A stretch of DNA of 59,265 nt, taken from contig NZ_KV786259.1 of the NCBI RefSeq assembly GCF_001806875.1, positions 1 to 59,265 on the forward strand, in the 5' to 3' direction. The notes below the pieces were generated by a model. The model was not told the origin of the DNA and ran no database searches. It saw only the letters and a program-made list of their open reading frames with translations. Position 1 is the stretch's first letter; each line of letters begins with the position of its first letter. The DNA comes from Corynebacterium sp. HMSC29G08. Its GTDB lineage: Bacteria > Actinomycetota > Actinomycetes > Mycobacteriales > Mycobacteriaceae. Shown here piece after piece: positions 1 to 8,095 of the stretch. A program made the translations under genes and the position numbers.

Positions 1-2
1 CA

Positions 3-281
3 TCGACATTGCTTTTCGACGCCCACCTGTACGGCCTCATCATGTTCACCCTCGGCGCACCGTGTGTCCTCTATGCCATGTACTGCTTCTACGAGGCTGT
101 CCTCCACTGGGCGCCCTACGGCCCTGGTTGGTGGGGCTCTACCTTCCCCGTGGGCACCCTGTGCTTGGGTGCTTGGGACGAAGGCTGGCACACACTTTCC
201 TTGGCGCTCCTCGTGCTCTTGCTCCTCCACTGGGGTGTCTGCGCGGTGCGCTTCGGGGCGTGGCGGCTGAAACGAGTGTGA
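3..281 (+). CDS. C-terminal part of a TDT/SLAC1-type transporter (cut by window edge)
   Basis: The reading frame is already open at the window edge and stops at 281, so only about 92 C-terminal residues are present. Two or three hydrophobic segments are visible, and the stretch GWWGSTFPVGTL resembles the late conserved motif of the tellurite-resistance/dicarboxylate (TDT, TehA/SLAC1) membrane transporter family. The family moves anions such as C4-dicarboxylates, malate or sulfite; the substrate cannot be told from this fragment. The call rests on the one motif and the membrane pattern. The next gene begins 62 bases later on the same strand. Confidence 0.6.
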   Translation, partial: STLLFDAHLYGLIMFTLGAPCVLYAMYCFYEAVLHWAPYGPGWWGSTFPVGTLCLGAWDEGWHTLSLALLVLLLLHWGVCAVRFGAWRLKRV

Positions 282-343
282 TTGCGGGGATCTCAAACAC
301 GAGTACGTTGGACAGTGTTCCCAACAGCAAAGGAGTTTTCCCC

Positions 344-1408
344 ATGCGAGCAGTTCGCTATTACGGCCAAAAGGACATCCGCGTCGAAGAAATCGAGGCA
401 CCAACCGCAGGTCCGGGCGAAGTACTCATTGATATCGCCTGGTGCGGTATTTGTGGTACTGACCTCCACGAATACCTTGAAGGCCCGATCTTCATTCCAG
501 CCAAAGGCCACCCGCACCCTGTCACGGGGGAGGAAATGCCCATCACCTTAGGCCACGAATTCTCCGGCGTCGTGTCTGCACTTGGTGAGGGCGTGGATGA
601 CCTTGAGGTTGGTCAGCACGTTGTTGTTGAGCCATACGTTCTGCCTGAAGATGTGGACCCGAAGCAGCCCGGTCCGTACAACCTCCACCCGGATGTGAAC
701 TTCATTGGGCTCGCCGGCCACGGTGGTGGCCTGGCTGAGCAAATTTCTGTGCAACGCCGCTGGGTTCACCCAATCTCCAACGACGTCCCCCTCGACGAAG
801 CTGCACTGATCGAACCACTGTCCGTCACCCACCACGCATTCGTCGCATCTGAAGCGAAGGAAGGCGACGTTGCCCTGATCGGTGGCGCCGGCCCCATTGG
901 TGTTCTCACCGCTGCTGTGGCGAAGGCATATGGGCTCACCGTTGTCGTCTCTGAGCTTTCGGAACTACGCCGCCAGAAGGCACTTGACGCTGGCGTTGCC
1001 GATTACGCAATCGACCCAAGCGCAACCGACCTGAAGGAAGAAATCCTGAAAATCACCGATGGTAAGGGCGCTGACGTCGCATTCGAATGCACCTCCGTCA
1101 ACGTTGTGCTCGACCAGCTCATCGACTGCCTGAAGCTCAAAGGCACCCTGGTGGTTGAGTCCATCTGGTCCAAGAAGGCCGAGCTGGACATCCACGCATT
1201 GGTGATGAAGGAGCTCACCATCCGCGGCATCATCGGCTACGCCCACGACCACCCAAAGACCATTGAACTGGTCGAGTCCGGCAAGGTTGATCTCAAGCCA
1301 TTCATCACCGGAAAAATCGGCTTCGACGGCGTTGTCGATGAGGGCTTCGATACCCTCATCAACCGGAACGAAACCGCCGTGAAGATTCTGGTGTCCCCGG
1401 AGCTCTAG
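344..1408 (+). CDS. bdhA: (R,R)-butanediol dehydrogenase, zinc-dependent MDR family
   Basis: A 354-residue medium-chain dehydrogenase/reductase, likely interconverting (R)-acetoin and (R,R)-2,3-butanediol with NAD(H) in the cytosol. Catalytic-zinc residues are visible as WCGICGTDLHEY and, about 35 residues on, the GHE motif in ITLGHEFSG. The Rossmann motif is GGAGPIGVLTAA near residue 180. The cysteine-rich structural-zinc loop is absent and replaced by a VVVEPYVLPEDVD-type segment, as in BdhA-like enzymes. The start at 344 is chosen because AAAGGAG (329-335) sits just upstream and the protein begins at the normal N-terminus MRAVRYYGQ; the longer open frame to 62 overlaps the transporter. A different NAD-dependent polyol dehydrogenase is possible but less likely. 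Confidence 0.85.
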   Translation: MRAVRYYGQKDIRVEEIEAPTAGPGEVLIDIAWCGICGTDLHEYLEGPIFIPAKGHPHPVTGEEMPITLGHEFSGVVSALGEGVDDLEVGQHVVVEPYVLPEDVDPKQPGPYNLHPDVNFIGLAGHGGGLAEQISVQRRWVHPISNDVPLDEAALIEPLSVTHHAFVASEAKEGDVALIGGAGPIGVLTAAVAKAYGLTVVVSELSELRRQKALDAGVADYAIDPSATDLKEEILKITDGKGADVAFECTSVNVVLDQLIDCLKLKGTLVVESIWSKKAELDIHALVMKELTIRGIIGYAHDHPKTIELVESGKVDLKPFITGKIGFDGVVDEGFDTLINRNETAVKILVSPEL

Positions 1409-1445
1409 GAACCAAGAGTCCCGCTAGCAAGTAAGTGGCAAACTG

Positions 1446-1486
1446 CTCCCCAATCGCTGAGTTAATGAAAGCCAGCGAATGGGGAG
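1446..1486 (+). terminator. Stem-loop downstream of bdhA
   Basis: The 13-base arms at 1446-1458 and 1474-1486 pair with one mismatch around a 15-base loop. There is no clear T run afterwards, so this is either a weak terminator for bdhA or a processing hairpin. Confidence 0.4.
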
Positions 1487-1555
1487 AGACTCATCCCGGG
1501 CAAGTCTCTATAGTTCTTACAAAAACGGGCTTTCGTATGAACAAGGAGACTTAAG

Positions 1556-2588
1556 ATGACTACAGGCGCGCAAAAGGAACCACCACGGGACTGTTACGGG
1601 TGGCGAACCACAGCCGTCGGCAAGCGGTAACGCCCTGCTCTGGCCCGTGCAACCGCACCGCTACCGCCTCATCGCGGCACGTGCCTGCCCCTGGGCACAT
1701 CGTGCTGTCATCGTTCGACGCCTAATGGGACTGGAGCATGTGATCTCCCTCGGTCTGGTCGGCCCCACCCACGACAAACGCTCCTAGACATTCGACCTGG
1801 ACCCGAATGGCGTCGACCCCGTCCTGCAGATCCCCCGCCTGCAAGATGCGTACTTCAAGCGCTTTCCGGACTACCCACGCGGCATCACCGTGCCAGCCTT
1901 GGTGGAAGAAGCAACCGGCAAGGTGGTCACCAATGATTTCAATTCCATCGTCCGTGACCTCCAAACCGAGTGGACCGACTACCACCGCGCTGGCGCACCC
2001 AACCTGTTGCCATCGGAAGATCAGCTGGAGGAGATGGAGAAGATCAACGACTTCCTCTTCCGCAAGTTCAACAACGGCGTGTATCGCGCCGGCTTCTCCA
2101 CCTCCCAGGACACCTACGAAGAAGCCTATGCCGACGTGTTTGAGGTCCTCGATTGGCTCGAAGACCGCCTAGCCAGCCGCCGCTTCATCATGGGTGAACA
2201 CATCACGGAGACCGACATCCGCGCCTACACCACCCTCATCCGCTTCGACGCCGTCTACCACGGCCACTTCAAAACCAACCGGAACAAGATCAGCGAAATG
2301 CCGAATGTGTACGGCTACCTACGCGAGCTCTTCCAAACTCCCGGTTTCGGTGACACCACTGACTTTGTGGAGATCAAGCAGCACTATTACATCGTGCACC
2401 GCGAGATCAACCCCACACAGATCGTCCCCGTCGGCCCCGACCTTTCCGGCGTCGCCCAACCCCACCGCCGCGACCACCTACCGGGTGCCCCCGTCGCCGC
2501 GGGCACCACCCTGCCCGGCCCACTGCCCGAGTCCGAGCGACTGAAGAACCCCACGGACTTCCAGCAGGAACTCTTCGGACTGGGCTAA
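1556..2588 (+). pseudogene. Broken glutathionyl-hydroquinone reductase-like (GST, ECM4/YqjG) gene
   Basis: The body is clearly a GST-family hydroquinone reductase: AARACPWAHRAVIVRR carries the catalytic Cys of the CPW motif, and later conserved pieces include YPRGITVPAL, VVTNDF, NNGVYRAGF, FDAVYHGHFKTNRNK and QTPGFGD. Two lesions are seen. A TAG at 1785-1787 stands where the family has the Trp of the RSWTF segment. The ATG at 1556, which has a good Shine-Dalgarno site (AAGGAG near 1543), is in a different frame from the body and meets TAA at 1628-1630, and the usual N-terminal RDTNYI-type segment is missing, suggesting a deletion. A downstream restart in the body frame would lack the catalytic Cys. 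In mycothiol-using corynebacteria the intact protein probably works with mycothiol rather than glutathione. Confidence 0.85.
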
Positions 2589-2650
2589 GTCCTCTTAATC
2601 ATCCCCTGGGATTACAGGTCGATGCAGCGGCGGCTTAGCCCCTAACGCGG

Positions 2651-3078
2651 TTGAACGCTCGGGTTAAGGGGTTAAGGCTCAAAACGAAGACGGCCGCCGC
2701 CATCGAAACGGTCGCTACCCGCCAGCCAACCAGTGTTGGCGCGCTGACCTTCACCGTGGAGTCCGGGATCATGTTCATCCGGCTTCCCTCCGGACGTCGC
2801 CTGGCTTATGTGAAACCCAAGCTGGGTGAGAACAGGTTCGGTGGTACTAGCATCACCCACGAGGGCATCAGGACGGGGCGCAAGTGGGGCCTGTTGAAAA
2901 CCTGCGGTAGGAAACTCACCGAGAACATCGTCCAAGCCATCGCCCGCGACATCCTCATTGAAACTACGGCGGCCTCTGTAGACGAGATCTGCGTGCTCAT
3001 GGCCACCGTGCCCGACTGGGCCGAGGGGCTGCCCCTGGAACCGATGGGTTCGAGTGCTCTTACTACATGAAGATGTGA
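2651..3078 (+). pseudogene. Remnant of a phage family-A DNA polymerase (C-terminus)
   Basis: The translated piece matches the C-terminal finger/palm end of phage DNA polymerase I: LPSGRRLAYVKPKLGENRFG, then ENIVQAIARDIL, then VPDWAEGLPLE. The segment that should carry the catalytic VHDE motif between ARDIL and SVDEIC is deleted. After GLPLE the frame shifts by one base (near 3045): the true end GFECSYYMKM continues in the next frame to TGA at 3076-3078. The N-terminal two thirds of a polymerase are missing. It is therefore a decayed phage fragment, not a functional gene, and fits a lost prophage next to the tRNA gene at 3609. Confidence 0.8.
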
Positions 3079-3289
3079 CAGCTGTCCTGTCCGCTACCGG
3101 GACTCTTGGATCCCGTGTTAGACTAGTGCCAGCTCATCAACCAGGTGTTGAAGGAGTATCTGGAGCCGTTCAATCAATGGGCGGCTCTTGCTTTTCGGCG
3201 ACAACCAATCCGTTTCCGCTTGTTCGTTTCGTTTTGGAATACTCATGCCCGCAGTATGGCACAGGCCCACTTCGTACGTAATGTTGCAC

Positions 3290-3325
3290 TTGTTCCGATG
3301 TGGAACACGTGTTACAGTTACGAGC
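3290..3325 (+). promoter_or_regulatory. Promoter and possible operator of the XRE regulator
   Basis: TTGTTC (3290-3295), a 17-base spacer and TACAGT (3313-3318) end 7 bases before the ATG, which suggests a leaderless mRNA. A perfect 10-base palindrome AACACGTGTT (3304-3313) overlaps the -10 box and could be the regulator's own operator. Positions are read directly; function is inferred. Confidence 0.45.
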
Positions 3326-3652
3326 ATGACGACGCTACGAACTTCGATGACCGCCAATGAAGCTGTTGGTGCGAAAATCGACCAACTCATGTTTAGGTCG
3401 CGGACCAGCCGTAAAGATTTGGCAGATGCTCTCGGCATTACCGGAGCAGCTGTTAGTAAGAAAATCTATGGGCAAAATAGGTGGGCTCTCGAGGAGCTGT
3501 TTGATGCTGCCGACTTCTTCGGTGTTGAGGTCACGGACCTTCTCCCCCGTCGTGTTTCTCCCCTAGAAACAGGAAAAGCCCCCTCCGAAGAGGGGGCTGA
3601 TCCGAAGTTGGTAGCGGGGGCAGGATTCGAACCTACGACCTCTGGGTTATGA
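3326..3652 (+). CDS. Phage-type XRE helix-turn-helix regulator reading into the tRNA-fMet gene
   Basis: A 108-residue protein. Residues about 20-60 form a Cro/CI-type helix-turn-helix (TSRKDLADALGITGAAVSKK, followed by an N-R-W and a helix typical of repressors). After residue 85 or so the frame runs through the tRNA terminator and then antisense through the tRNA gene, ending in GAGFEPTTSGL; its stop codon overlaps the anticodon complement. So the C-terminus is encoded by host tRNA DNA and the original phage C-terminus is gone. The open frame extends upstream to 3188, but 3326 is preferred because of the promoter geometry and the DNA-binding domain position. Likely a repressor of the lost prophage whose polymerase fragment lies just upstream. 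Confidence 0.65.
   Translation: MTTLRTSMTANEAVGAKIDQLMFRSRTSRKDLADALGITGAAVSKKIYGQNRWALEELFDAADFFGVEVTDLLPRRVSPLETGKAPSEEGADPKLVAGAGFEPTTSGL
3574..3598 (-). terminator. Rho-independent terminator of tRNA-fMet
   Basis: On the minus strand AGCCCCCTC and GAGGGGGCT-type arms (stem of 9 bp, loop TTCG-like) are followed by TTTT, 10 bases after the tRNA 3' end. It lies inside the C-terminal coding part of the convergent XRE gene. Confidence 0.85.
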
Positions 3653-3685
3653 GCCCAGCGAGCTACCGAGCTGCTCCACCCCGCG
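3609..3685 (-). tRNA. Initiator tRNA-fMet (CAU)
   Basis: A 77-nt cloverleaf on the minus strand, 5' end at 3685. It has the CAT anticodon, the three G-C pairs of the anticodon stem (GGG and CCC flanking the loop) typical of initiator tRNA, an encoded CCA end, and no Watson-Crick pair between positions 1 and 72 (C1 and U72), the initiator hallmark. The T arm reads GGTTCGAATCC. Confidence 0.97.
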
Positions 3686-3734
3686 ACGGGTGAGATATTC
3701 ATTTCACCTGCTGCCGTAATCGGCAACGTGGACT

Positions 3735-3763
3735 ACTATACGTCCACCGCCGCGGTGCGCCAA
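3735..3763 (-). promoter_or_regulatory. Promoter of the tRNA-fMet gene
   Basis: On the minus strand TTGGCG (3763-3758), a 17-base spacer and TATAGT (3740-3735) give a near-consensus housekeeping promoter, about 50 bases before the mature 5' end. The -10 box lies inside the inverted repeat GTGGAC-N8-GTCCAC. Confidence 0.65.
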
Positions 3764-3795
3764 ATCCGCTGGCTAAGGCGGAGAAGCCTTTGGCT

Positions 3796-6753
3796 TTAGC
3801 GGGTCAGGTCTTGGTACTCCTTTACCGCGCGGTCCAGCTGGTCAAGTGCGCGGCCGTATTCCTCGAAGGAACCGTCGCGTGCAGTCTCAAGCTGACGCAG
3901 TGCGTTGTTGAGGTTGTTCATTGCCTCGTCGACGTTCTCTGCCCCACCGGTAGGCTGCTCAGCCGGCTGCTCCCCGCTCTCATTCTCTGGAGCGGAAGGC
4001 TTATCGGCCTGAGCGTTCTCGTCCACAACCTCGATCTCCTGCACGGCAGCCGAGTTGATGCCAACCTGGCTCAAGGCCTGGGAGATGGTCGGCGCGTAGC
4101 CAACCTGGCCACGGTAGAACACCAGCACGCGCAGCAACTTCGGGAACGCAGACTCTTGGTCCTTACGCTGCGAGTAGATCGGCTCCACGTAAAGGATCTC
4201 GCCACCACCCACCGGCAAGGTAAGCAGGTTACCGTTCTTCAGGTCGTTGGAGCCCTCCCATAAGGTGCGGTCACGCGCCACCTGGTCAGAAGACATCAGC
4301 GCATCCTGAGCCTGCTTCGGGCCTTGCGTTTGCGTGTTCGTTGGCAAGACTCGCACCGTGATACGCCCGTAGTTCTCCGGGTCAGAAGACACCGACATGT
4401 GCGCGGACAGGAACTCACGGTTCAGACCGCGGTACGGCGTGATCAGCTGGAAGGACGGTTCGCCCGTCTCCGGATCAGATGCCACGATGTAGTACGGCGG
4501 CTGGTCCAGCTGGTCGCGGCCTTCCGGCGCGGTCGGGTCATTAGGTACGGACCAGAACGCATCGTTGTTAAAGAACACGCCCGGGTCATCCACGTGGTAG
4601 CGCGCCAAGAGCAGACGCTGCACCTTGAACAGATCCTCCGGGTAACGCAGGTGACCGCGCAGCGTGTCAGAAATTTCACTTGCCGACTTCACCGTATCCG
4701 GGAATACGCCCATCCATGCCTTCAGCACCGGGTCAGACTCGTCGAATGCATAGAGGTCCACGGTGCCGTCGTAGGCATCCACAGTTGCCTTGACGGAATT
4801 GCGGATGTAGCCCAAGTCATTATTAATCACACGCTGCGTGGTGCCGTCTGGGTTCAGCGCATCCACCGTCGCACCAGTCAGCGAGGTACGGGAAGAATAC
4901 GGCAGTCGGCTGAGCGTGGTGTAGCCGTCCACGATCCACTTCACGCGGCCATCAATAACTGCCGGGTAGGTCTTGGAATCCGTGGTCAACCACGGCGCAA
5001 CCTTCTCCACACGCTGGCGCGGGTCACGGTCATACAGAATCTTGGACTGGCCGCCAACGCGGTCAGACAACAGCAGGTTCAGCTCCTGGTACTTCACCGC
5101 ATATGCGACGCGGTTGATCCAGTTACCAACGCCCACGCCGCCCTCACCGGTGTAGGTGTAAGTGGTGGTGTCCGTGTCATACTCCACTGGGCCCTGGCCG
5201 TTGTCACCCACAATGGCGTAATCCAAGCCGTCCTGGGCAGAAGCGATCACCGGGCCGTAGTAAATACGTGGCTCATCTACGCGGATACCCAGCTCCTCAG
5301 CCTCGTCGTTTTCACGAGCCTTCTCATTGGTCTGCAAATCAGACACCGTGAAGATGGGCAGGCCGCCACGGGTGGAACCTGCGTCCTGCGCAGCCTCATC
5401 AACCGTGTTCGCCTGCGCGGCAATAAAGCCGTTGCCGTGGGTGTAAACGGTGTGGCGGTTAATCCAGTCACGCTGGTTCTCCGACAGCGAGTTCGGGTTC
5501 AACTCACGCGCGGCAACAACAAAGTCGCGCATCTCGCCGTCCATCTCATAACGGTCCATCGCCAGCTGCTCCGGGAAGCCGTAGAAGTTGCGCAGCTGCT
5601 GGTTCTGAGTAAACGTCGGCGAAATGATGTCTGGGTCAAGCAGACGGATGTTAGAAATCGTTGCCGCATCACTTGCCACCTCAGCGTTCGAGGTGGTGGA
5701 CTGGCCCCAGTTCTCCTCGTACGTCACCGTCTCATCGGTGAGACCGTATGCGAAACGAGTGGCCTCAATGTTGCGACCGATGTACTCATACTCCTTGGCC
5801 TGGCGGTTCGGCTTCACGCTGAACTGCTCAAGTAATGCAGGCCATACGTTGCCCACAACCAAGGAGCTGACCAGCATCAGCACGGTGCCCAGCACCGGAA
5901 TGCGCAGATCCTTGTACACAACGGAAGCGAAAAACGCCAGGGCAACCAGCACCGCAATAATGGTCAAGATGATCTTCGCCGGCAGCATCGCGTTGACAGA
6001 GGTGTAGGACGCACCCGTGAAAATATCGTTGCGTGCGTACAGCAGCTGGTAGCGCTCAAGCCAGTAGCTTGCGGCCTTCAGCAACATCCACAATCCGGCG
6101 GTCACCGCCAGCTGGATGCGCGCAGCCTTGGACACACCACCGTTTGCGCCGGTGAGGTTGCTGGCAATGCGGATACCGCCCAATAAGTAGTGGGCCACAG
6201 CAGCGATCAAGAACGCCACAACAAGCAGCATGGACAAAATGTCCACCAGTGCGGTCACTGCCGGCAGCTGGAATGCGTAGAAGCCAAGATCACGCCCAAA
6301 CTGCGCGTCATTAACCCCGAAGCTCTCACTGTTCAGTGCCAAAAGCAGTGTGCGCCACAGACCCTGGCCAGCAAGACCCGCAAACAGTGCGACAACCAGC
6401 GGCACCCACAGCAGGATGGAGCGGATCCCCTGCTCCAGCTGTGCGCGGTACTTCGCGTTCGGCGCAAATGGGTCACTGTCCAGACCAGGCCGGCCCTTCC
6501 ACGCAATACGCGCAGCGAAGAAAGCTATCGCCCCGCCAATGGCAGCGAAGAGGACAAAGAGGATCACCCTGGCCAGGACCATCTTGTTGAACACGGAGCG
6601 GAAGTCCAGTTCACCGAACCATAAAAAATCGGTGTAGAGGCCCACCAGCATTGGTAGGACAATGAGGATGACGCCAAGAATGCTAACCGCGGTCCATAAC
6701 CCCCGGTTCGGCTTACTGGCACTTGGTCTTGGCGGGTTGACGCGGGTAGCCAA
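3796..6753 (-). CDS. UPF0182 family large membrane protein
   Basis: 985 residues. The first third has about seven membrane helices (near residues 20-40, 60-85, 115-130, 170-190, 215-235, 265-315); the rest is a large, probably extracellular domain ending in an acidic, Pro-rich linker and a short coiled-coil-like tail. It corresponds to the actinobacterial UPF0182 proteins (Rv3193c position); their function is unknown. The start is a TTG with a strong GGAGAAGG just upstream. The neighbour on the other strand, a PPA1309 protein, diverges from it, so the 90-base gap at 6754-6843 holds both promoters. A 5-bp hairpin overlaps the stop (3784-3796). Confidence 0.9.
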   Translation of the reverse strand: MATRVNPPRPSASKPNRGLWTAVSILGVILIVLPMLVGLYTDFLWFGELDFRSVFNKMVLARVILFVLFAAIGGAIAFFAARIAWKGRPGLDSDPFAPNAKYRAQLEQGIRSILLWVPLVVALFAGLAGQGLWRTLLLALNSESFGVNDAQFGRDLGFYAFQLPAVTALVDILSMLLVVAFLIAAVAHYLLGGIRIASNLTGANGGVSKAARIQLAVTAGLWMLLKAASYWLERYQLLYARNDIFTGASYTSVNAMLPAKIILTIIAVLVALAFFASVVYKDLRIPVLGTVLMLVSSLVVGNVWPALLEQFSVKPNRQAKEYEYIGRNIEATRFAYGLTDETVTYEENWGQSTTSNAEVASDAATISNIRLLDPDIISPTFTQNQQLRNFYGFPEQLAMDRYEMDGEMRDFVVAARELNPNSLSENQRDWINRHTVYTHGNGFIAAQANTVDEAAQDAGSTRGGLPIFTVSDLQTNEKARENDEAEELGIRVDEPRIYYGPVIASAQDGLDYAIVGDNGQGPVEYDTDTTTYTYTGEGGVGVGNWINRVAYAVKYQELNLLLSDRVGGQSKILYDRDPRQRVEKVAPWLTTDSKTYPAVIDGRVKWIVDGYTTLSRLPYSSRTSLTGATVDALNPDGTTQRVINNDLGYIRNSVKATVDAYDGTVDLYAFDESDPVLKAWMGVFPDTVKSASEISDTLRGHLRYPEDLFKVQRLLLARYHVDDPGVFFNNDAFWSVPNDPTAPEGRDQLDQPPYYIVASDPETGEPSFQLITPYRGLNREFLSAHMSVSSDPENYGRITVRVLPTNTQTQGPKQAQDALMSSDQVARDRTLWEGSNDLKNGNLLTLPVGGGEILYVEPIYSQRKDQESAFPKLLRVLVFYRGQVGYAPTISQALSQVGINSAAVQEIEVVDENAQADKPSAPENESGEQPAEQPTGGAENVDEAMNNLNNALRQLETARDGSFEEYGRALDQLDRAVKEYQDLTR

Positions 6754-6843
6754 TCCTTCTCCTTTTATCGCGGCTGCAAACTTCTAAGTAGGCTTCTAGC
6801 CTAAATAGTCCAACGCACAAACCGGTAGAAGGGTTCCCAAGGC

Positions 6844-7362
6844 ATGCAACAGCAGGCACTGAACAAGGCAATGATGGAGGCCGTTGAGTTCGTCCACGCG
6901 GAAGGATGGGACGCGCCCCCAACGCTGTTCGGCCTGGTACCTAGTGAACTTTTGGTTGATCAGCTGGAAGAACTCGACCGTGCTGATAACTCGCCGTTGA
7001 CGCTTGTTGTGCAAACCCTGCCGGATCACATCCAGCCAGGTTCTGAGGAACTCGCCGACTACGTTGCGCGCGTTGCCTGGCCTCATGAGGTTGAAGGGGT
7101 GATCTTGGCCCAGGAGATCATCTTCCGCGATTCTTCCTCCGAGGATCCCTCGCCTCGCCCGGCACGTCTGTTTTCGGGGGCTCTGCGTGATAACGATATT
7201 GTGCAAACGCTCCTCCAGCTTCGCCCCACCGAGGAGGAGTTGGAGGCAGGCGGATTATTCGCGCAAGACAAGATTGAATTGCGTGGTGGGCCGGACGTAG
7301 CACCGACCGTGATTGCCGCGTTGCAGTATAGCCTGACGCATGACCCAGATGAGCTGGTATAA
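6844..7362 (+). CDS. PPA1309 family conserved actinobacterial protein
   Basis: A 172-residue cytosolic protein with no membrane segment. Recognisable family stretches are AWPHEVEGVILAQEIIF and the C-terminal EIELRGG-like segment (DKIELRGGPDVAPT), followed by a helix that ends the protein. In actinobacteria this family sits next to the UPF0182 and PDZ-Lon genes, as here, but its role is not known. The stop codon lies two bases before the start of the following lipoprotein gene, so the two are probably co-transcribed. Confidence 0.85.
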   Translation: MQQQALNKAMMEAVEFVHAEGWDAPPTLFGLVPSELLVDQLEELDRADNSPLTLVVQTLPDHIQPGSEELADYVARVAWPHEVEGVILAQEIIFRDSSSEDPSPRPARLFSGALRDNDIVQTLLQLRPTEEELEAGGLFAQDKIELRGGPDVAPTVIAALQYSLTHDPDELV

Positions 7363-7363
7363 A

Positions 7364-8095
7364 ATGACCTCTAAAATGAATTCTGTGCTGAAACGACACC
7401 TGACCATTCCCGCTACCGCAGCTGTTCTGGCATTGACGCTGAGCGCCTGCGGCAACGACACTGAAGAGCCGGAGCCTGCTCCTACCACGAGTGCTACGAC
7501 GTCCACGGCCACTACCTCAGAAACCACTCCAGAATCCACGTCAGAAACCGCATCTGCGAGCACAACTGTTTCGACGTCGGCTAAGGAGAAGACGTCCACA
7601 AGCAGCAGCACTGCAACCAGTCCCACCTCCACCTCAAAGGAGAAAAAGGAAGGCGACACCACCCTGGATGAGGTTGCGGAGCACTTTGCAACCTTGGCGC
7701 CGGCGTCGTTTTTCGCCCAGCTGGATGAGTGCACCGAAGGCGGCTTCGACGGTGCGTATAACTGCAGCGGCCGTGAAATTGGCCAGTTCCAGTTCTTTGA
7801 CTCTGAGTCGAAGGCCGCTTCCACCACCCAGCTGCTGACGCAGTTGCGCTCTTCACGTGTGGTGGAGGACGAAAATGACCGCATTGTTGGCTGGTCGGTA
7901 CTGGCTAACTCCGCGATTATCACCGTGGTGGACAACAACACCGGCCAGGTGATGCAGCAGCTGATCTCCACCGACGATGTGGATCCCCGCACCCTCATCT
8001 ACGAACTTGGCCTTGCCGAGCAGACCGGGGAAGTCTCCACGCCTGGCACGACTTCTGCAACCAAGTCGGAAGAGGCTGAAGCGGCTGAAGGCTAG
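7364..8095 (+). CDS. Secreted lipoprotein, Thr/Ser/Glu-rich, unknown function
   Basis: A 243-residue protein with a type II signal peptide: a positively charged start, a hydrophobic stretch and the lipobox LSAC, so the mature N-terminus is a lipidated Cys about 29 residues in. A roughly 70-residue low-complexity Thr/Ser/Glu linker follows, then a folded domain with DECTEGGFDGAYNCSG (a likely disulfide) and VGWSVLANSAIITVVDNN. The tail is again Ala/Glu/Ser-rich. The ATG at 7376 is an alternative start; 7364 is preferred because it follows the upstream stop by one base. It converges on the protease gene and shares the CTAG at 8092-8095 with it. Confidence 0.75.
   Translation: MTSKMNSVLKRHLTIPATAAVLALTLSACGNDTEEPEPAPTTSATTSTATTSETTPESTSETASASTTVSTSAKEKTSTSSSTATSPTSTSKEKKEGDTTLDEVAEHFATLAPASFFAQLDECTEGGFDGAYNCSGREIGQFQFFDSESKAASTTQLLTQLRSSRVVEDENDRIVGWSVLANSAIITVVDNNTGQVMQQLISTDDVDPRTLIYELGLAEQTGEVSTPGTTSATKSEEAEAAEG

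Noticed and set aside
1628..1640. Possible programmed frameshift rescuing the hydroquinone-reductase gene
   Set aside because: No slippery sequence is evident and an additional TAG follows, so simple decay is more likely.
3188..3325. Upstream extension of the XRE regulator
   Set aside because: The frame is open but shows no coding features; the ATG at 3326 has a leaderless promoter and starts just before the HTH domain.
4324..5835. 503-codon frame antisense to the UPF0182 gene
   Set aside because: It is a shadow of the high-GC third-codon bias; the translated product is Val/Arg/His-rich without any family feature.
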